Source: Acidobacteriaceae bacterium
GTDB lineage: Bacteria > Acidobacteriota > Terriglobia > Terriglobales > Acidobacteriaceae
Length of the DNA stretch: 64,000 nt
Direction: 5' to 3'
Assembly: GCA_035944135.1 (NCBI GenBank)
Contig: DASZBM010000008.1
Location: 124,001-188,000 of the forward strand
Shown piece after piece: positions 16,404 through 24,675 of the stretch. The translations under genes and the position numbers were made by a program. The notes beneath the pieces are model-generated. The model was not told the origin of the DNA. It saw only the letters and a program-made list of their open reading frames with translations, and searched no databases. Each line of letters opens with the position of its first letter. Within the stretch, counting starts at the first letter, position 1.

Positions 16404-16874
16404 CTAATAAAGCTGGAGACTAGTGGTGCCAGCCTTGCGGTAGAGCCGCAGGGTTGTGAGGGTTCCATCCATTGAAACGCGCATTAGGTACGGCTTCTTG
16501 CGCTTCGCGATCTGTTCCAAAATCGCTGGCCGTGCCGTCGTTAGCCGCCTCTTCCAACTTGCGACGCCATCATTGTTAGACATGAGCAATATGACACCGA
16601 TCCGCGCTGCATATATCTCTGCGGCATAGGTATATTCAAGCTTGCCATCGCTAGTTATGAGCACGAGTTTTCTTCGGCCACACTCAGCGATTATTTCAGG
16701 ATCGGGAATGCGCTGATTCCACACGCGACCGTGTTCGTCGCTGTATGCGATAAGGTCGTATCCCGCATCTCTGAGCGGCTGTATTAGGTCGTCCGAGCAG
16801 AGATTACGGTCAAGATAGAAAACGTGTTTTCTAGGCCGCTTGCGGCCTCCTGTAGGCCTTGACCGCTTGCTCAA
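16404..16874 (-). CDS. PIN-like (DUF5615-type) toxin of a toxin-antitoxin pair
   Basis: A 156-residue protein with a basic N-terminus (1-16) followed by a PIN-like nuclease fold: HVFYLDRNL with Asp22, IPDPEIIAEC with Asp58, and LVLITSDGKLEY with Asp76, the spaced acidic residues expected for a VapC-like metal site. By family it would be an RNase held inactive by its partner. Its start lies 44 bases inside the end of the DUF433 gene, so the two are translated from one message. It is cargo of the IS1595-like element; its last codons come within 29 bases of the left inverted repeat. Confidence 0.72.
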   Translation of the reverse strand: MSKRSRPTGGRKRPRKHVFYLDRNLCSDDLIQPLRDAGYDLIAYSDEHGRVWNQRIPDPEIIAECGRRKLVLITSDGKLEYTYAAEIYAARIGVILLMSNNDGVASWKRRLTTARPAILEQIAKRKKPYLMRVSMDGTLTTLRLYRKAGTTSLQLY

Positions 16875-17553
16875 TAGTTTTCCGATCTAAACCGTAATCG
16901 CGTGCAATGGCATCGGGGCTGTCACCAGCGCCCGTGCGCGATACCAGGATCGAAACCATGATTCCAGTACCCGCAACAACAGGCTCGCCAGAAGAGAAAA
17001 AGGGGCTGATTGAAACAACTTTGTTGGTTAGCGGTGCGAACTCCTCTGGAAGCCCGTCAGGCCCGCGCTTGATGGCGGATAGATGCTTTGCAAGTATCTG
17101 CTTCATTGCAAGTTGCCCATGCTTGCTCGCGTTCAAGAGCAAACCCAGCTCGCGAATGAATATTGAACCGTGGGTCGTCGCAAGCTTCGGATGAAGCAGG
17201 GGGTGTTCTCCGTCATAGTGCGACCTGATGTATTCGACGGCCAGCCGGACACGTTTCAGCGATACATGCTTGTTTCGCGAGAACCTGAGAACATAGGCTT
17301 CGGCCAAGTTGAGAAATGACAGGAGACCTCGCTCCGGATCGGCCAAGCGAATAACGCCGGGATAACGTACACGATGCCCATGCTTGTCGGTGCGCGTATA
17401 GCCACGCACCCAAGACTTGAGTGTGCTTACAGGGATTTTCAGATAACCCGCCGCCTCTTCGATACTGTAGCGGGGGTAGTTGCGCAAATCCCCTGCGAGT
17501 CGAATTTGCTGTCGTCTCCCTATGTCCCTACCCTCATCTACACAGCCGCGCAT
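16831..17553 (-). CDS. DUF433 antitoxin with N-terminal MerR-like helix-turn-helix
   Basis: A 240-residue protein. Residues about 25-75 (RYSIEEAAGYLKIPVSTLKSW) form a MerR/excisionase-like DNA-binding helix-turn-helix. The C-terminal part, about 185-235, is a DUF433 domain: GEPVVAGTGIMVSILVSR followed by SPDAIARDYGLDRKTIEQAV. Proteins with DUF433 commonly pair with DUF5615/PIN-like toxins, as here. The ribosome site GGAGAGG stands three bases before the ATG. It likely binds both the toxin and its own promoter. Encoded inside the transposon, upstream of and overlapping the toxin. Confidence 0.75.
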   Translation of the reverse strand: MRGCVDEGRDIGRRQQIRLAGDLRNYPRYSIEEAAGYLKIPVSTLKSWVRGYTRTDKHGHRVRYPGVIRLADPERGLLSFLNLAEAYVLRFSRNKHVSLKRVRLAVEYIRSHYDGEHPLLHPKLATTHGSIFIRELGLLLNASKHGQLAMKQILAKHLSAIKRGPDGLPEEFAPLTNKVVSISPFFSSGEPVVAGTGIMVSILVSRTGAGDSPDAIARDYGLDRKTIEQAVKAYRRPQAA

Positions 17554-17592
17554 TTGCCCTCTCCGTGTTAAAATCTCGGGGAGGGCGCTGAA

Positions 17593-17727
17593 TTGTCAGA
17601 ACCATCGAAGCCGAAAGCGAAATCACCGGGGCTGCCACCACCTGTGTTTACGCGAGACGACTTCCACTCACTGCTCAAGCGGGCTATTAAGACGCCCGCT
17701 CACAAACCTCTGAAAGCAACGAAGTAA
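17593..17727 (+). CDS. Small ORF inside transposon (44 aa)
   Basis: A 44-codon ORF starting with TTG nine bases after a GGGAGGGC ribosome site. It is Lys/Pro rich (SEPSKPKAKSPGLPPP) and then has an amphipathic segment VFTRDDFHSLLKRAI. It diverges from the antitoxin gene, with 39 bases between starts, and its last 41 bases run over the 3' end of the transposase gene on the other strand. It is missed by ordinary ORF thresholds. No known family; it may be a transposon-encoded regulator or a chance ORF. Confidence 0.45.
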   Translation: MSEPSKPKAKSPGLPPPVFTRDDFHSLLKRAIKTPAHKPLKATK

Positions 17728-18634
17728 ACATGGGCTGTCTATCGTCGCGGTGATTATAGCGGTAGGCGTATTCATCGCAATAGCTCTGTAGGTACTTTCG
17801 GCTAACGGAGTGATAAACCCCTCCGATCCCCCTCTTCAGCAAACTCCAGAACCCTTCAATAGTCTGCGTATGGACGTGACCCATCACGTATACGCGCTCT
17901 GAATGATTGATGCGGTGATGAGCGTATCCCTGCGGCATGGCACCTACTTTGTCATACGTCGTATAGCTATCCGTGTAGACGGTGGATGCGGGAAGGATGC
18001 GCTCTGCCATGATCGGCAAAATGGTCTTTTCTTTCGCGTCCGGCGTGACGCGGGCAATCACGCGGCCCTTGCGCTCAACAATGCCAAAGACGGTCGCTTT
18101 CGTGTTCGTGGAACGTCCGCGATTGCCGCCGCGCCTTCCGAGATGCTTGTTCTTTTCGAGACCGCCAACATAGGTCTCATCACACTCGACTGACGATCCC
18201 TCCAGTCTGATGTCCTCCGACATCAGGGTGCGAATCTGTTTGAACATGCGCCAAGCGGTTTTGTACGTGACGCCCGTCTCACGCTGAATCTGTTTGGCAG
18301 AGATGCCGCAGCGGGTCGAACCCATCAGGTACATCGCATAGAACCAGAGCTTGAGCGGGGTGGTCGTCTTCTCGAAAATCGTGCCAGCAAGCGGATAGAT
18401 GTGTTTCCCGCAGTAGTCGCAGGCGAATGCCGTCCGCCCAGAAACCCGGTGATGGCGGCGTTCCGCGTTGCCACACGTCTTGCTATCGCAAACGGTGATG
18501 CCGTCAGGCCAGCGGGCATAAAAGACGTGATTCAGACAGGCATCATCATTGGGAAACTCGGCATTGAAGTCCGCAATGGTGTACTTTTGCGCCTTCGGCT
18601 GCGAGTGGTTCCGGTTTCTCTGACGCGTCGCCAT
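17687..18634 (-). CDS. IS1595-family transposase
   Basis: A 315-residue transposase of the IS1595 (ISXO2-like) family. The N-terminus carries a zinc ribbon (Cys49, Cys54 and Cys72, Cys75 in CDYCGKHIYPLAGT). The catalytic domain shows CDETYVGG with Asp152, VYTDSYTTYD with Asp222, and HTQTIEGFWSLLKRG with Glu260, consistent with a DDE-type triad. All of these are intact and the frame is unbroken, so it may be active. It reads toward the cargo genes and is bounded by the right inverted repeat 27 bases before its start. Confidence 0.93.
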   Translation of the reverse strand: MATRQRNRNHSQPKAQKYTIADFNAEFPNDDACLNHVFYARWPDGITVCDSKTCGNAERRHHRVSGRTAFACDYCGKHIYPLAGTIFEKTTTPLKLWFYAMYLMGSTRCGISAKQIQRETGVTYKTAWRMFKQIRTLMSEDIRLEGSSVECDETYVGGLEKNKHLGRRGGNRGRSTNTKATVFGIVERKGRVIARVTPDAKEKTILPIMAERILPASTVYTDSYTTYDKVGAMPQGYAHHRINHSERVYVMGHVHTQTIEGFWSLLKRGIGGVYHSVSRKYLQSYCDEYAYRYNHRDDRQPMFTSLLSEVCERAS

Positions 18635-18660
18635 GATAAAATCATTTTGCCATTTCTTCT

Positions 18661-18684
18661 ACTTGTTGTCAAGGGATAATTACC
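18661..18684 (-). repeat. Right terminal inverted repeat of transposon
   Basis: On the minus strand begins GGTAATTATCCCTTGAC and ends ACAAGT; partner of 16375-16398. Confidence 0.75.
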
Positions 18685-18776
18685 TTTGCACAAAGCCGCA
18701 AAAGCGAGGTCCAAGCCTAAGTCTTTTCTTATGAAGATTTTGCACCAAAAGTGCCGGGGGAGGGGGGGACCCCCGG
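18685..18776 (+). repeat. Dispersed repeat E with G-run end
   Basis: Starts TTTGCACAAAG, passes GTCCAAGCCTAAGTC, and ends GCACCAAAAGTGCC then five G, A, seven G, A, five C. A longer relative lies at 52107-52220. The G-run end overlaps the last codons of the MFS gene; the left end abuts the transposon. Confidence 0.7.
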
Positions 18777-20441
18777 AATCTCCTCTGCCCACACTCCATG
18801 GCTGATCTTCGGCGGCCCCTCGCCGTTGTGCAGCGACCACACCTTTTCGCGAATCGCCTGGTCCGCCGCAGTCACTCTCTCGCGCGACCGCAAATAATCG
18901 AGCCAGCTCTCCATGATGAATGTCTCGTTCACATGAGTCGGGTTCGCCGCGTCGCGATACACTCCCCACCGAACCGCGCCATCTCGCAATCTCACCCCCT
19001 TCAGCTCATGGATTGCATGCGTGAACTCGTCGTAGTTCTCTGGCGAAACGCAGTAGTCGATGGAGATCCGCACCGGTCCCTCATCCGGCTCCGGAATCGC
19101 CCGCAGCTTGGGCAGCGGACGGTTCGGCTTGTACGGTGTCAGGTCCGGCAGCGACCCCTTCAGGATGTGGATCCGTAGCGTGAACGGCAGCGACACCAGG
19201 AGCCCACCCGCCGAGCAGATCAGCGCTATCCGCACCGAGCTCCGCTGCGCAATCTCACCCCACACCACTGACCCCAGAGCCAGCCCGCCCTGGAACGTCA
19301 TCAGGTACAGCCCCAGCGCCCGCGCGTGCACCCACTGCGGTACCGAGAGCTGCACACTCACATTCAGCGTGGACATCGTGCTCGTCCAGCAGAACCCCGC
19401 TCCCAGCAGCGCCGGAATCACGGCCCACGGCGACCGCACCAGCGCGATCACCAGCAGAGACGTGATGTAGTACACCGACGTGATCGCCAGCAGCACGTCG
19501 GCATTGATATACCGCCGTATCCAGCCCAGGCTCATCGCCGCCAACACCGCCCCCAGCCCCAGGCACCCGTTCAGGATGCCGTACCCCATCGCCCCCTGCC
19601 GCAAATCATTCTTCGCCACCAGAGCGAGCAAAGCCCAGATGGCGCTGACGAAGAAGGTGAACACAAACGCGCGAATGAGCGGACCCTGCAGGTCGGGCGC
19701 GTAGCGCAGGTAGCGCAGGCCTGAGCGCACCGAGCCCAGGATGCGCTCCGCCGGAAGAGCGCTGCGGAAGATCGGCTGCCGGTGCCACTTCCACAGGATC
19801 CAGATCACCGCAACGAAGGATGCCGAGTTGAGTGCGAAGACCCAGCTGGCGCCAGTGTCGGCGCGTAGAAATGCAGCCACCATCAAACCGCCCAGCGCAG
19901 GGCCGACGGCACGCGCGATGTTGTTGCTCGCTGCGTTCAACGTGACTGCGGCCGGCAGCTGATCCATCGGCACCAGCTCCGGCACAATCGCCTGCCACGC
20001 AGGGTTGTTCATTGCCGAGCCGATGTTCAGCAGGAACGTGAAGAAGAGAAGCGTGTATGGCGAAACGACGCCGGTGAACGTGAGTACCGCCAGGATGCCG
20101 ACGCTGACCAGCATCCACGTCTGCCAGAAGATCAGCAGGCGCCGGCGATCGTAGATGTCCGCCGTGCTTCCGGCGAACAGCCCGAGCGCAAGCACAGGAA
20201 GGCTCGCGGCGGTCTGCATCAGCGCGATCAACAGCGGCGACGCGGTGAGCACGGTCATCAGCCACGTGGCTGCCGTGTCCTGCATCCACGTGCCGACGCC
20301 GGAGATGGTGGCTGCTATCCAGCGGTCGCGAAACAGCGCGATGCGCAGCGGCGCGAAGCTGCCGGTTCGCTCTTCGGCCTGTGGCGGCGTTGCGCTCGAA
20401 GGAGCGAGGTCGCTCGAATCAGTCTGGGCTGTATGTCCCAC
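18729..20441 (-). CDS. MFS-3 family exporter with C-terminal monooxygenase-like domain
   Basis: Major facilitator of the MFS_3 (EntS-like) type with about 12 membrane helices over residues 35-430 (conserved segments include GSTADIYDRRRLLI, NNPAWQAIVPELVP, NIARAVGPALGG). Residues about 455-555 form a soluble antibiotic-biosynthesis-monooxygenase-like or ferredoxin-fold domain (RISIDYCVSPENYDEFTHA, FIMESWLDYLRSRERVT), a fusion seen in this family. The GTG at 20441 is the best start compatible with the divergent oxidase gene; the open frame continues further. The final residues (PPSPGTFGAKSS) are encoded by repeat E. Substrate unknown. Confidence 0.8.
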   Translation of the reverse strand: MGHTAQTDSSDLAPSSATPPQAEERTGSFAPLRIALFRDRWIAATISGVGTWMQDTAATWLMTVLTASPLLIALMQTAASLPVLALGLFAGSTADIYDRRRLLIFWQTWMLVSVGILAVLTFTGVVSPYTLLFFTFLLNIGSAMNNPAWQAIVPELVPMDQLPAAVTLNAASNNIARAVGPALGGLMVAAFLRADTGASWVFALNSASFVAVIWILWKWHRQPIFRSALPAERILGSVRSGLRYLRYAPDLQGPLIRAFVFTFFVSAIWALLALVAKNDLRQGAMGYGILNGCLGLGAVLAAMSLGWIRRYINADVLLAITSVYYITSLLVIALVRSPWAVIPALLGAGFCWTSTMSTLNVSVQLSVPQWVHARALGLYLMTFQGGLALGSVVWGEIAQRSSVRIALICSAGGLLVSLPFTLRIHILKGSLPDLTPYKPNRPLPKLRAIPEPDEGPVRISIDYCVSPENYDEFTHAIHELKGVRLRDGAVRWGVYRDAANPTHVNETFIMESWLDYLRSRERVTAADQAIREKVWSLHNGEGPPKISHGVWAEEIPGVPPSPGTFGAKSS

Positions 20442-20495
20442 GGCTTCTATGATGCCTGTTCGTTCGCTGCATCGGTGCAACGGTAAAATTCGGGC

Positions 20496-21860
20496 ATGGC
20501 AAGTGCTGTACAGATTGCGGACGCGTCCGGCTTTGAAGGCCATGCTGAACGGATCGTCGTTCCGGAGAACGAAGAACAACTTGTTCAGATTTTGGCTGAG
20601 GCGATTCGCTCGGCGACGCCGATTACCGTTCTCGGATCCCGCACAGGACTGACCGGATCGTGCGTGCCGCAGGGCGGATGGGCCATCTCGATGGAGCGCT
20701 TCCGGAAACTCGAGATTGAAGACGGATTCGCCCGCGTGGGACCGGCCGTCACGCTGCTGGAGTTGCGCGACGCCGCAGCGAAAACCGGACAGTTCTATGC
20801 GCCGGACCCGACGGAGATCACGGCATCGATGGGCGGAAGCATTGCAACGAATGCCAGCGGCTCGCGCAGCTTTCGGTTCGGCAGCACGCGCCGGCATCTG
20901 CGTGCGCTCAAGGTTGCGCTGCTCGATGGAACGATCCGCTGGTACCGGCGCGGCGAGACCATTGACTTCGACGTTCCCGTGCTTCCGAGTCCCGCAACAA
21001 CGAAGAACACTGCAGGTTACAGGCTTGCGCCGGGCATGGACTGGGTCGATCTGTTCTGCGGATCCGAGGGAACGCTTGGAGTGACGCTGGAAGCCGAGGT
21101 TGCGCTGCTGCCGATTCCTGAGCATCTGCTTTCAGGAGTCGTGTTCTTCGCGAGCGACGACGATGCGCTGGACGCAGTAGCGCGGTGGCGCAGCGTGCCC
21201 GAACTTCGCATGCTGGAGTACGCGGACCGGCCGTCGCTCGATCTGATTCGGTCACAATACCCGGAGATTCCCAGAGCAGCACAGGCGTGCTTATTGATTG
21301 AGGCCGAGGGCGACGACCTCGAGGGATGGGAGCAAAGGCTCGTGGAGAGTCATGCGCTGCTCGATGCATCGTGGTTCGGGCTGGAGCCGAAGGACCGTGA
21401 GCGGTTCCGCGCGTTTCGGCACGCGTTTCCTGAAGTTGTAGTGGAGACGAACCGCAAGCGCGGCTTCATGAACATGGGAACGGATTACGCCGTGCCGCTG
21501 GAAAAAGATCGCGAGATGCTGCGCTACTACCGCGAGCGGCTCGAGGCGGAGTTGCCTGGCCGCTATGTCATTTACGGGCACCTCGGCGATGCGCATCTGC
21601 ACCTGAACATTCTGCCCACGAATACGGAAGAGGCGCAGCTTGCAACGCGTCTGCTGCGCGAGTTTGCGGCGCAGGCCGTGAAGCTCGGAGGAACGGTTTC
21701 GGCGGAGCACGGACTAGGCAAGCGCAAGGCAGGCCTGCTCGCGCTGCAGTACACGCCGGAACAGATTGAAGCCATGCGCGCGGTGAAGCGCCGCTTCGAT
21801 CCTCAGGAGTTGCTCGGGCGAGGAACGCTGTTCGGCTCGGGATTTGCGGGCGCCTTGTGA
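20496..21860 (+). CDS. FAD-linked oxidase, GlcD/lactate dehydrogenase family
   Basis: Flavoprotein of 454 residues of the vanillyl-alcohol-oxidase superfamily, probably oxidising a 2-hydroxyacid such as glycolate or D-lactate. The FAD-binding PCMH part spans about 20-200 (VLGSRTGLTGS, GGSIATNASGSRSFRFG, FCGSEGTLGV). The C-terminal domain ends with GHLGDAHLHLN and SAEHGLGKRKAGLL, the His-containing motifs of this family. It diverges from the MFS gene by 54 bases. The TonB receptor gene begins at or just after its stop (a GTG at 21857 would overlap as GTGA), suggesting coupled expression. Confidence 0.87.
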   Translation: MASAVQIADASGFEGHAERIVVPENEEQLVQILAEAIRSATPITVLGSRTGLTGSCVPQGGWAISMERFRKLEIEDGFARVGPAVTLLELRDAAAKTGQFYAPDPTEITASMGGSIATNASGSRSFRFGSTRRHLRALKVALLDGTIRWYRRGETIDFDVPVLPSPATTKNTAGYRLAPGMDWVDLFCGSEGTLGVTLEAEVALLPIPEHLLSGVVFFASDDDALDAVARWRSVPELRMLEYADRPSLDLIRSQYPEIPRAAQACLLIEAEGDDLEGWEQRLVESHALLDASWFGLEPKDRERFRAFRHAFPEVVVETNRKRGFMNMGTDYAVPLEKDREMLRYYRERLEAELPGRYVIYGHLGDAHLHLNILPTNTEEAQLATRLLREFAAQAVKLGGTVSAEHGLGKRKAGLLALQYTPEQIEAMRAVKRRFDPQELLGRGTLFGSGFAGAL

Positions 21861-21862
21861 TC

Positions 21863-23674
21863 ATGCAACAACGTTTTTGCTCTTTGTTACTTCTCCTGGC
21901 TGCTGCCGCATCCGCACAGCAGAGCGCTCCGCCTGTTTCCGCGCCTGTTCCGCAGACCGTCACCGTCACTGCGACAGTCCCGCCTATCCCTCTCTCGGAA
22001 TCGGATCGTTCAGTCGAGACCATCGATACGCGAGAGCAATCACTGCTGATTCCAAGTGCAGTTGATTTCCTCCGCGCCGACTCATCGCTCGATGTGCAGG
22101 CGCGCGGTCCGGTTGGCGTGCAGGCTGATCTCTCGATCCGTGGAACTACGTTTGAGCAGTCGTTGATTCTGCTCGACGGCCTGCGCGTGAATGACCCCGA
22201 GACAGGGCATTTGAACCTTGACATCCCAGTGCCGCTGGATGCGATTTCGCGGATCGAAGTTCTGCATGGATCGGGATCGACGTTCTATGGCTCGGATGCG
22301 ATTGGCGGCGCGGTCAATCTCGTTACCACGCGGCCAGATCATGTAAGTGTCATTGCGCGATCGGGCGCAGGGAACTACGGATCGCTCGAGCAGCATCTCC
22401 GTGCGGACTATAGCCGATCACGTTTTTCCGAACAGCTTAGCGGCAGCCGCGAGACCTCCGATGGCTTCATGCCGGACCGGAACTATTCGAGCAACGCTCT
22501 GGCGTCAGAGAGCTGGCTGAACCTTTTCGGAAAGAACACCAGCGACATTCTCCTGGGTGCAAGCGATCGTCCGTATGGTGCGAACCAGTTCTATGGACCG
22601 TACGATTCGTGGGAACGCACGAAAGGCTGGTTTGCTGCGATTCAACAGCGGCTTGGAGAGAATACTTCAGCGTCGTTTGCTTATCGCCGGCACACTGATC
22701 TGTTCGTGCTCCTGCTGGATGATCCGAATTACTATCGCAACAATCACGTGACGGGCGCGTGGCAAGGCGCACTCCGCCGCGCAGATTCGTTCAGCACAAA
22801 CACCACGTTCTCGTATGGACTTGAAGCGAACGGCGATTCGATTGCGAGCACAAACCTGGGCCATCATGCGCGCAATGAGGGCGCGGGATATGCGAATCTC
22901 TCGCTTCGCTCGTTGAAGCAGTTCTCATTGAGCATTGGAGCGCGCGAACAGATATTTTCCGGTGGCGATTCCGTATTCTCGCCTTCGCTTGCCGCGGCTT
23001 ACAGCATCACATCCACGCTGCGGGCGCGTGCGTCTGTAGGTCACGGCTATCGGCTTCCCACTTATGTTGATCTTTACTACTCGGACCCGACGACGATTGG
23101 AAATCCGAACCTGAAACCTGAATCATCGTGGAGCTATGAGGGCGGACTCGACTGGAGTCCTTCGAAGGCCCCCCTCACGCTGACTGCAACAGGATTCAGT
23201 CTGCATCAGAAGAATGGGATCGACTATTCCAAGTACGATCTTTCGAAACCATGGCAGGCGACCAATGTTGCGAACTTCGCCTACAACGGAGCTGAGGCTG
23301 ACCTGCATCTTCGGCTTCCGGCGTCGCAGCAACTTCAGCTGAGCTATACGGCTGTGCAGGCGACCTCGCCGCCGCCCGGCCTGATTTCGGAGTATGCCTT
23401 CAACTATGCTGCGCAGAGTGCGCTGATCGGATGGACGGCGCAGCTACCGGCGCAGATCATTGCACGCACGCAGCTTGCGGTTGTTCAGAAGACGACACAA
23501 TCGCCCTACCCGCTTTGGGACGTGGCTTTCGCGCGCAGGTCGGGTAGAGTTCGACCGTATCTGCGCGTGCTGAATCTGACCAACACGAGCTATGAGGAGA
23601 TCCCCGACGTCCCGTTGCAAGGCCGGACGATCATGGCTGGACTCGAATTCGATTGGTCCCCTCGCCATCGATGA
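21863..23674 (+). CDS. TonB-dependent outer-membrane receptor, BtuB-like
   Basis: Outer-membrane receptor of about 603 residues. The ATG at 21863 starts a signal peptide (FCSLLLLLAAAASAQQ); a GTG at 21857 would add two residues. The plug domain is recognisable by SIRGTTFEQSLILLDGLRVND and IEVLHGSGSTFYGSDAIGGAVN. The rest is a beta-barrel with GYRLPTYVDLYYSDP and NPNLKPESSWSYEGG, typical of siderophore, haem or cobalamin receptors. No cobalamin riboswitch can precede it because it directly follows the FAD oxidase gene. Substrate unknown. Confidence 0.9.
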   Translation: MQQRFCSLLLLLAAAASAQQSAPPVSAPVPQTVTVTATVPPIPLSESDRSVETIDTREQSLLIPSAVDFLRADSSLDVQARGPVGVQADLSIRGTTFEQSLILLDGLRVNDPETGHLNLDIPVPLDAISRIEVLHGSGSTFYGSDAIGGAVNLVTTRPDHVSVIARSGAGNYGSLEQHLRADYSRSRFSEQLSGSRETSDGFMPDRNYSSNALASESWLNLFGKNTSDILLGASDRPYGANQFYGPYDSWERTKGWFAAIQQRLGENTSASFAYRRHTDLFVLLLDDPNYYRNNHVTGAWQGALRRADSFSTNTTFSYGLEANGDSIASTNLGHHARNEGAGYANLSLRSLKQFSLSIGAREQIFSGGDSVFSPSLAAAYSITSTLRARASVGHGYRLPTYVDLYYSDPTTIGNPNLKPESSWSYEGGLDWSPSKAPLTLTATGFSLHQKNGIDYSKYDLSKPWQATNVANFAYNGAEADLHLRLPASQQLQLSYTAVQATSPPPGLISEYAFNYAAQSALIGWTAQLPAQIIARTQLAVVQKTTQSPYPLWDVAFARRSGRVRPYLRVLNLTNTSYEEIPDVPLQGRTIMAGLEFDWSPRHR

Positions 23675-23829
23675 CTAAAGTTTGAGCATTCGGAAAGAGA
23701 TTGTTGCCACTGTTGCGGCGAGGCTCTATCGTTGGCGTGCACCGAAAACATGAACTTGTTCGTTGCGAAATATTCTCGCAACGGATGCTACGAGCGTTGC
23801 ATTCACCGTAAAGGAAGAAAGATCGTTCC

Positions 23830-24675
23830 ATGGCTATCGCACGTCAAGTCATCACCTCTCTTATGTCCGATGGGACCGACATGCTCGGGACCACGATGCT
23901 CGCAGTGAAGATTGCTGACGAGTCGATTGTTTCCGGGTCTCTGCTAACTGTTGAGTCGAATCACTTCTGCATTTTGAAGTCGCGCGGCGCGGTGCTGAAT
24001 GTTTACGAGACCGGCCAGTACGCGATTCAAACGCCGGACAAACCGCTGCTGGGCTCGATCGCGCAAGGCTTCTTCGGCGGGAATTCGCCGTGGGTTTACG
24101 AGGTCATTTACATCAACCGGTCGAAGCTGCTGATTCGCAGCCAGGGTGTTGCGACCTCGGCCGAGATGGCGGAGATGGCGTACCAGGTTGACTACTACAT
24201 TCACGTCGATTCGAAGCAGGCGGCGCTGGATCTGATGACGCATCTTCCGTTCAACGGCAATGTCATCGACATCAAAGAGGTCGCGGATTATGCGGGCCCG
24301 GCGATTGAGCAGGCGATTAACCAGGTTGTGCAAGTGACGAAGATGGAAGACATCAACGAGCACATTCAAGAGATTCGCGAGCTCGCGAAGCAGCACCTGA
24401 CAGACTTCCTCGCGACGTACGGAATCACGCTGAACGATCTGAAGATCCTGATTGTGCCGAAGGATGAGCGCATGCGCGAGCTGATCTCGCTGCAGGCGAT
24501 TGGGCTGTCGCCGATTGAGGCTGTGCGCTACTATCTCGCGCTTCGGATGGCGGAGAAGGGACTTGTCTCGGCGCCGAATGCGGCGGCGGGCGTGGCGTTC
24601 CAGATCGGCGGACCGACCGGCGGATTTTATCCGGTGGATGCGGGCACGAATGGGCAAGCGCAAGGAACGAAGTGA
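23830..24675 (+). CDS. SPFH/band 7 domain protein
   Basis: A 281-residue cytoplasmic protein of the SPFH (stomatin/prohibitin/flotillin) superfamily, close to the YdjI-like virion-core type. Residues 30-230 carry the domain, with HFCILKSRGAVLNVYETGQYA and LATYGITLNDLKILIVPKDE. No membrane anchor is evident. The ribosome site AAGGAAG lies upstream of the ATG. The next gene begins inside its stop codon (TGATG), so the two products are probably made together. Such proteins oligomerise and scaffold membrane or stress functions; the exact job is unknown. Confidence 0.75.
   Translation: MAIARQVITSLMSDGTDMLGTTMLAVKIADESIVSGSLLTVESNHFCILKSRGAVLNVYETGQYAIQTPDKPLLGSIAQGFFGGNSPWVYEVIYINRSKLLIRSQGVATSAEMAEMAYQVDYYIHVDSKQAALDLMTHLPFNGNVIDIKEVADYAGPAIEQAINQVVQVTKMEDINEHIQEIRELAKQHLTDFLATYGITLNDLKILIVPKDERMRELISLQAIGLSPIEAVRYYLALRMAEKGLVSAPNAAAGVAFQIGGPTGGFYPVDAGTNGQAQGTK

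Larger units (their letters stand above)
16375..18684. mobile_element. IS1595-like transposon carrying a toxin-antitoxin cargo
   Basis: A 2310-base element bounded by imperfect inverted repeats that match at 20 of 24 positions: left end GGTAAATATCCCCTCAGAAC (16375 on), right end on the minus strand GGTAATTATCCCTTGACAAC (18684 down). Between them are an IS1595-type transposase, a 44-codon ORF, and a DUF433 antitoxin with a PIN-like toxin. GC content is visibly lower than the flanks. No matching 8-base target duplication is seen (flanks TTCGCTTG and TTTGCACA), so the insertion is old or rearranged. IS1595-family elements with passenger genes are known. Confidence 0.78.

Noticed and set aside
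20442-21125. N-terminal extension of the MFS gene
   Set aside because: The open frame runs opposite the FAD oxidase gene and has no membrane or domain features.
21700-21870. Cobalamin riboswitch ahead of the BtuB-like receptor
   Set aside because: The receptor start touches the upstream oxidase stop, leaving no leader sequence.
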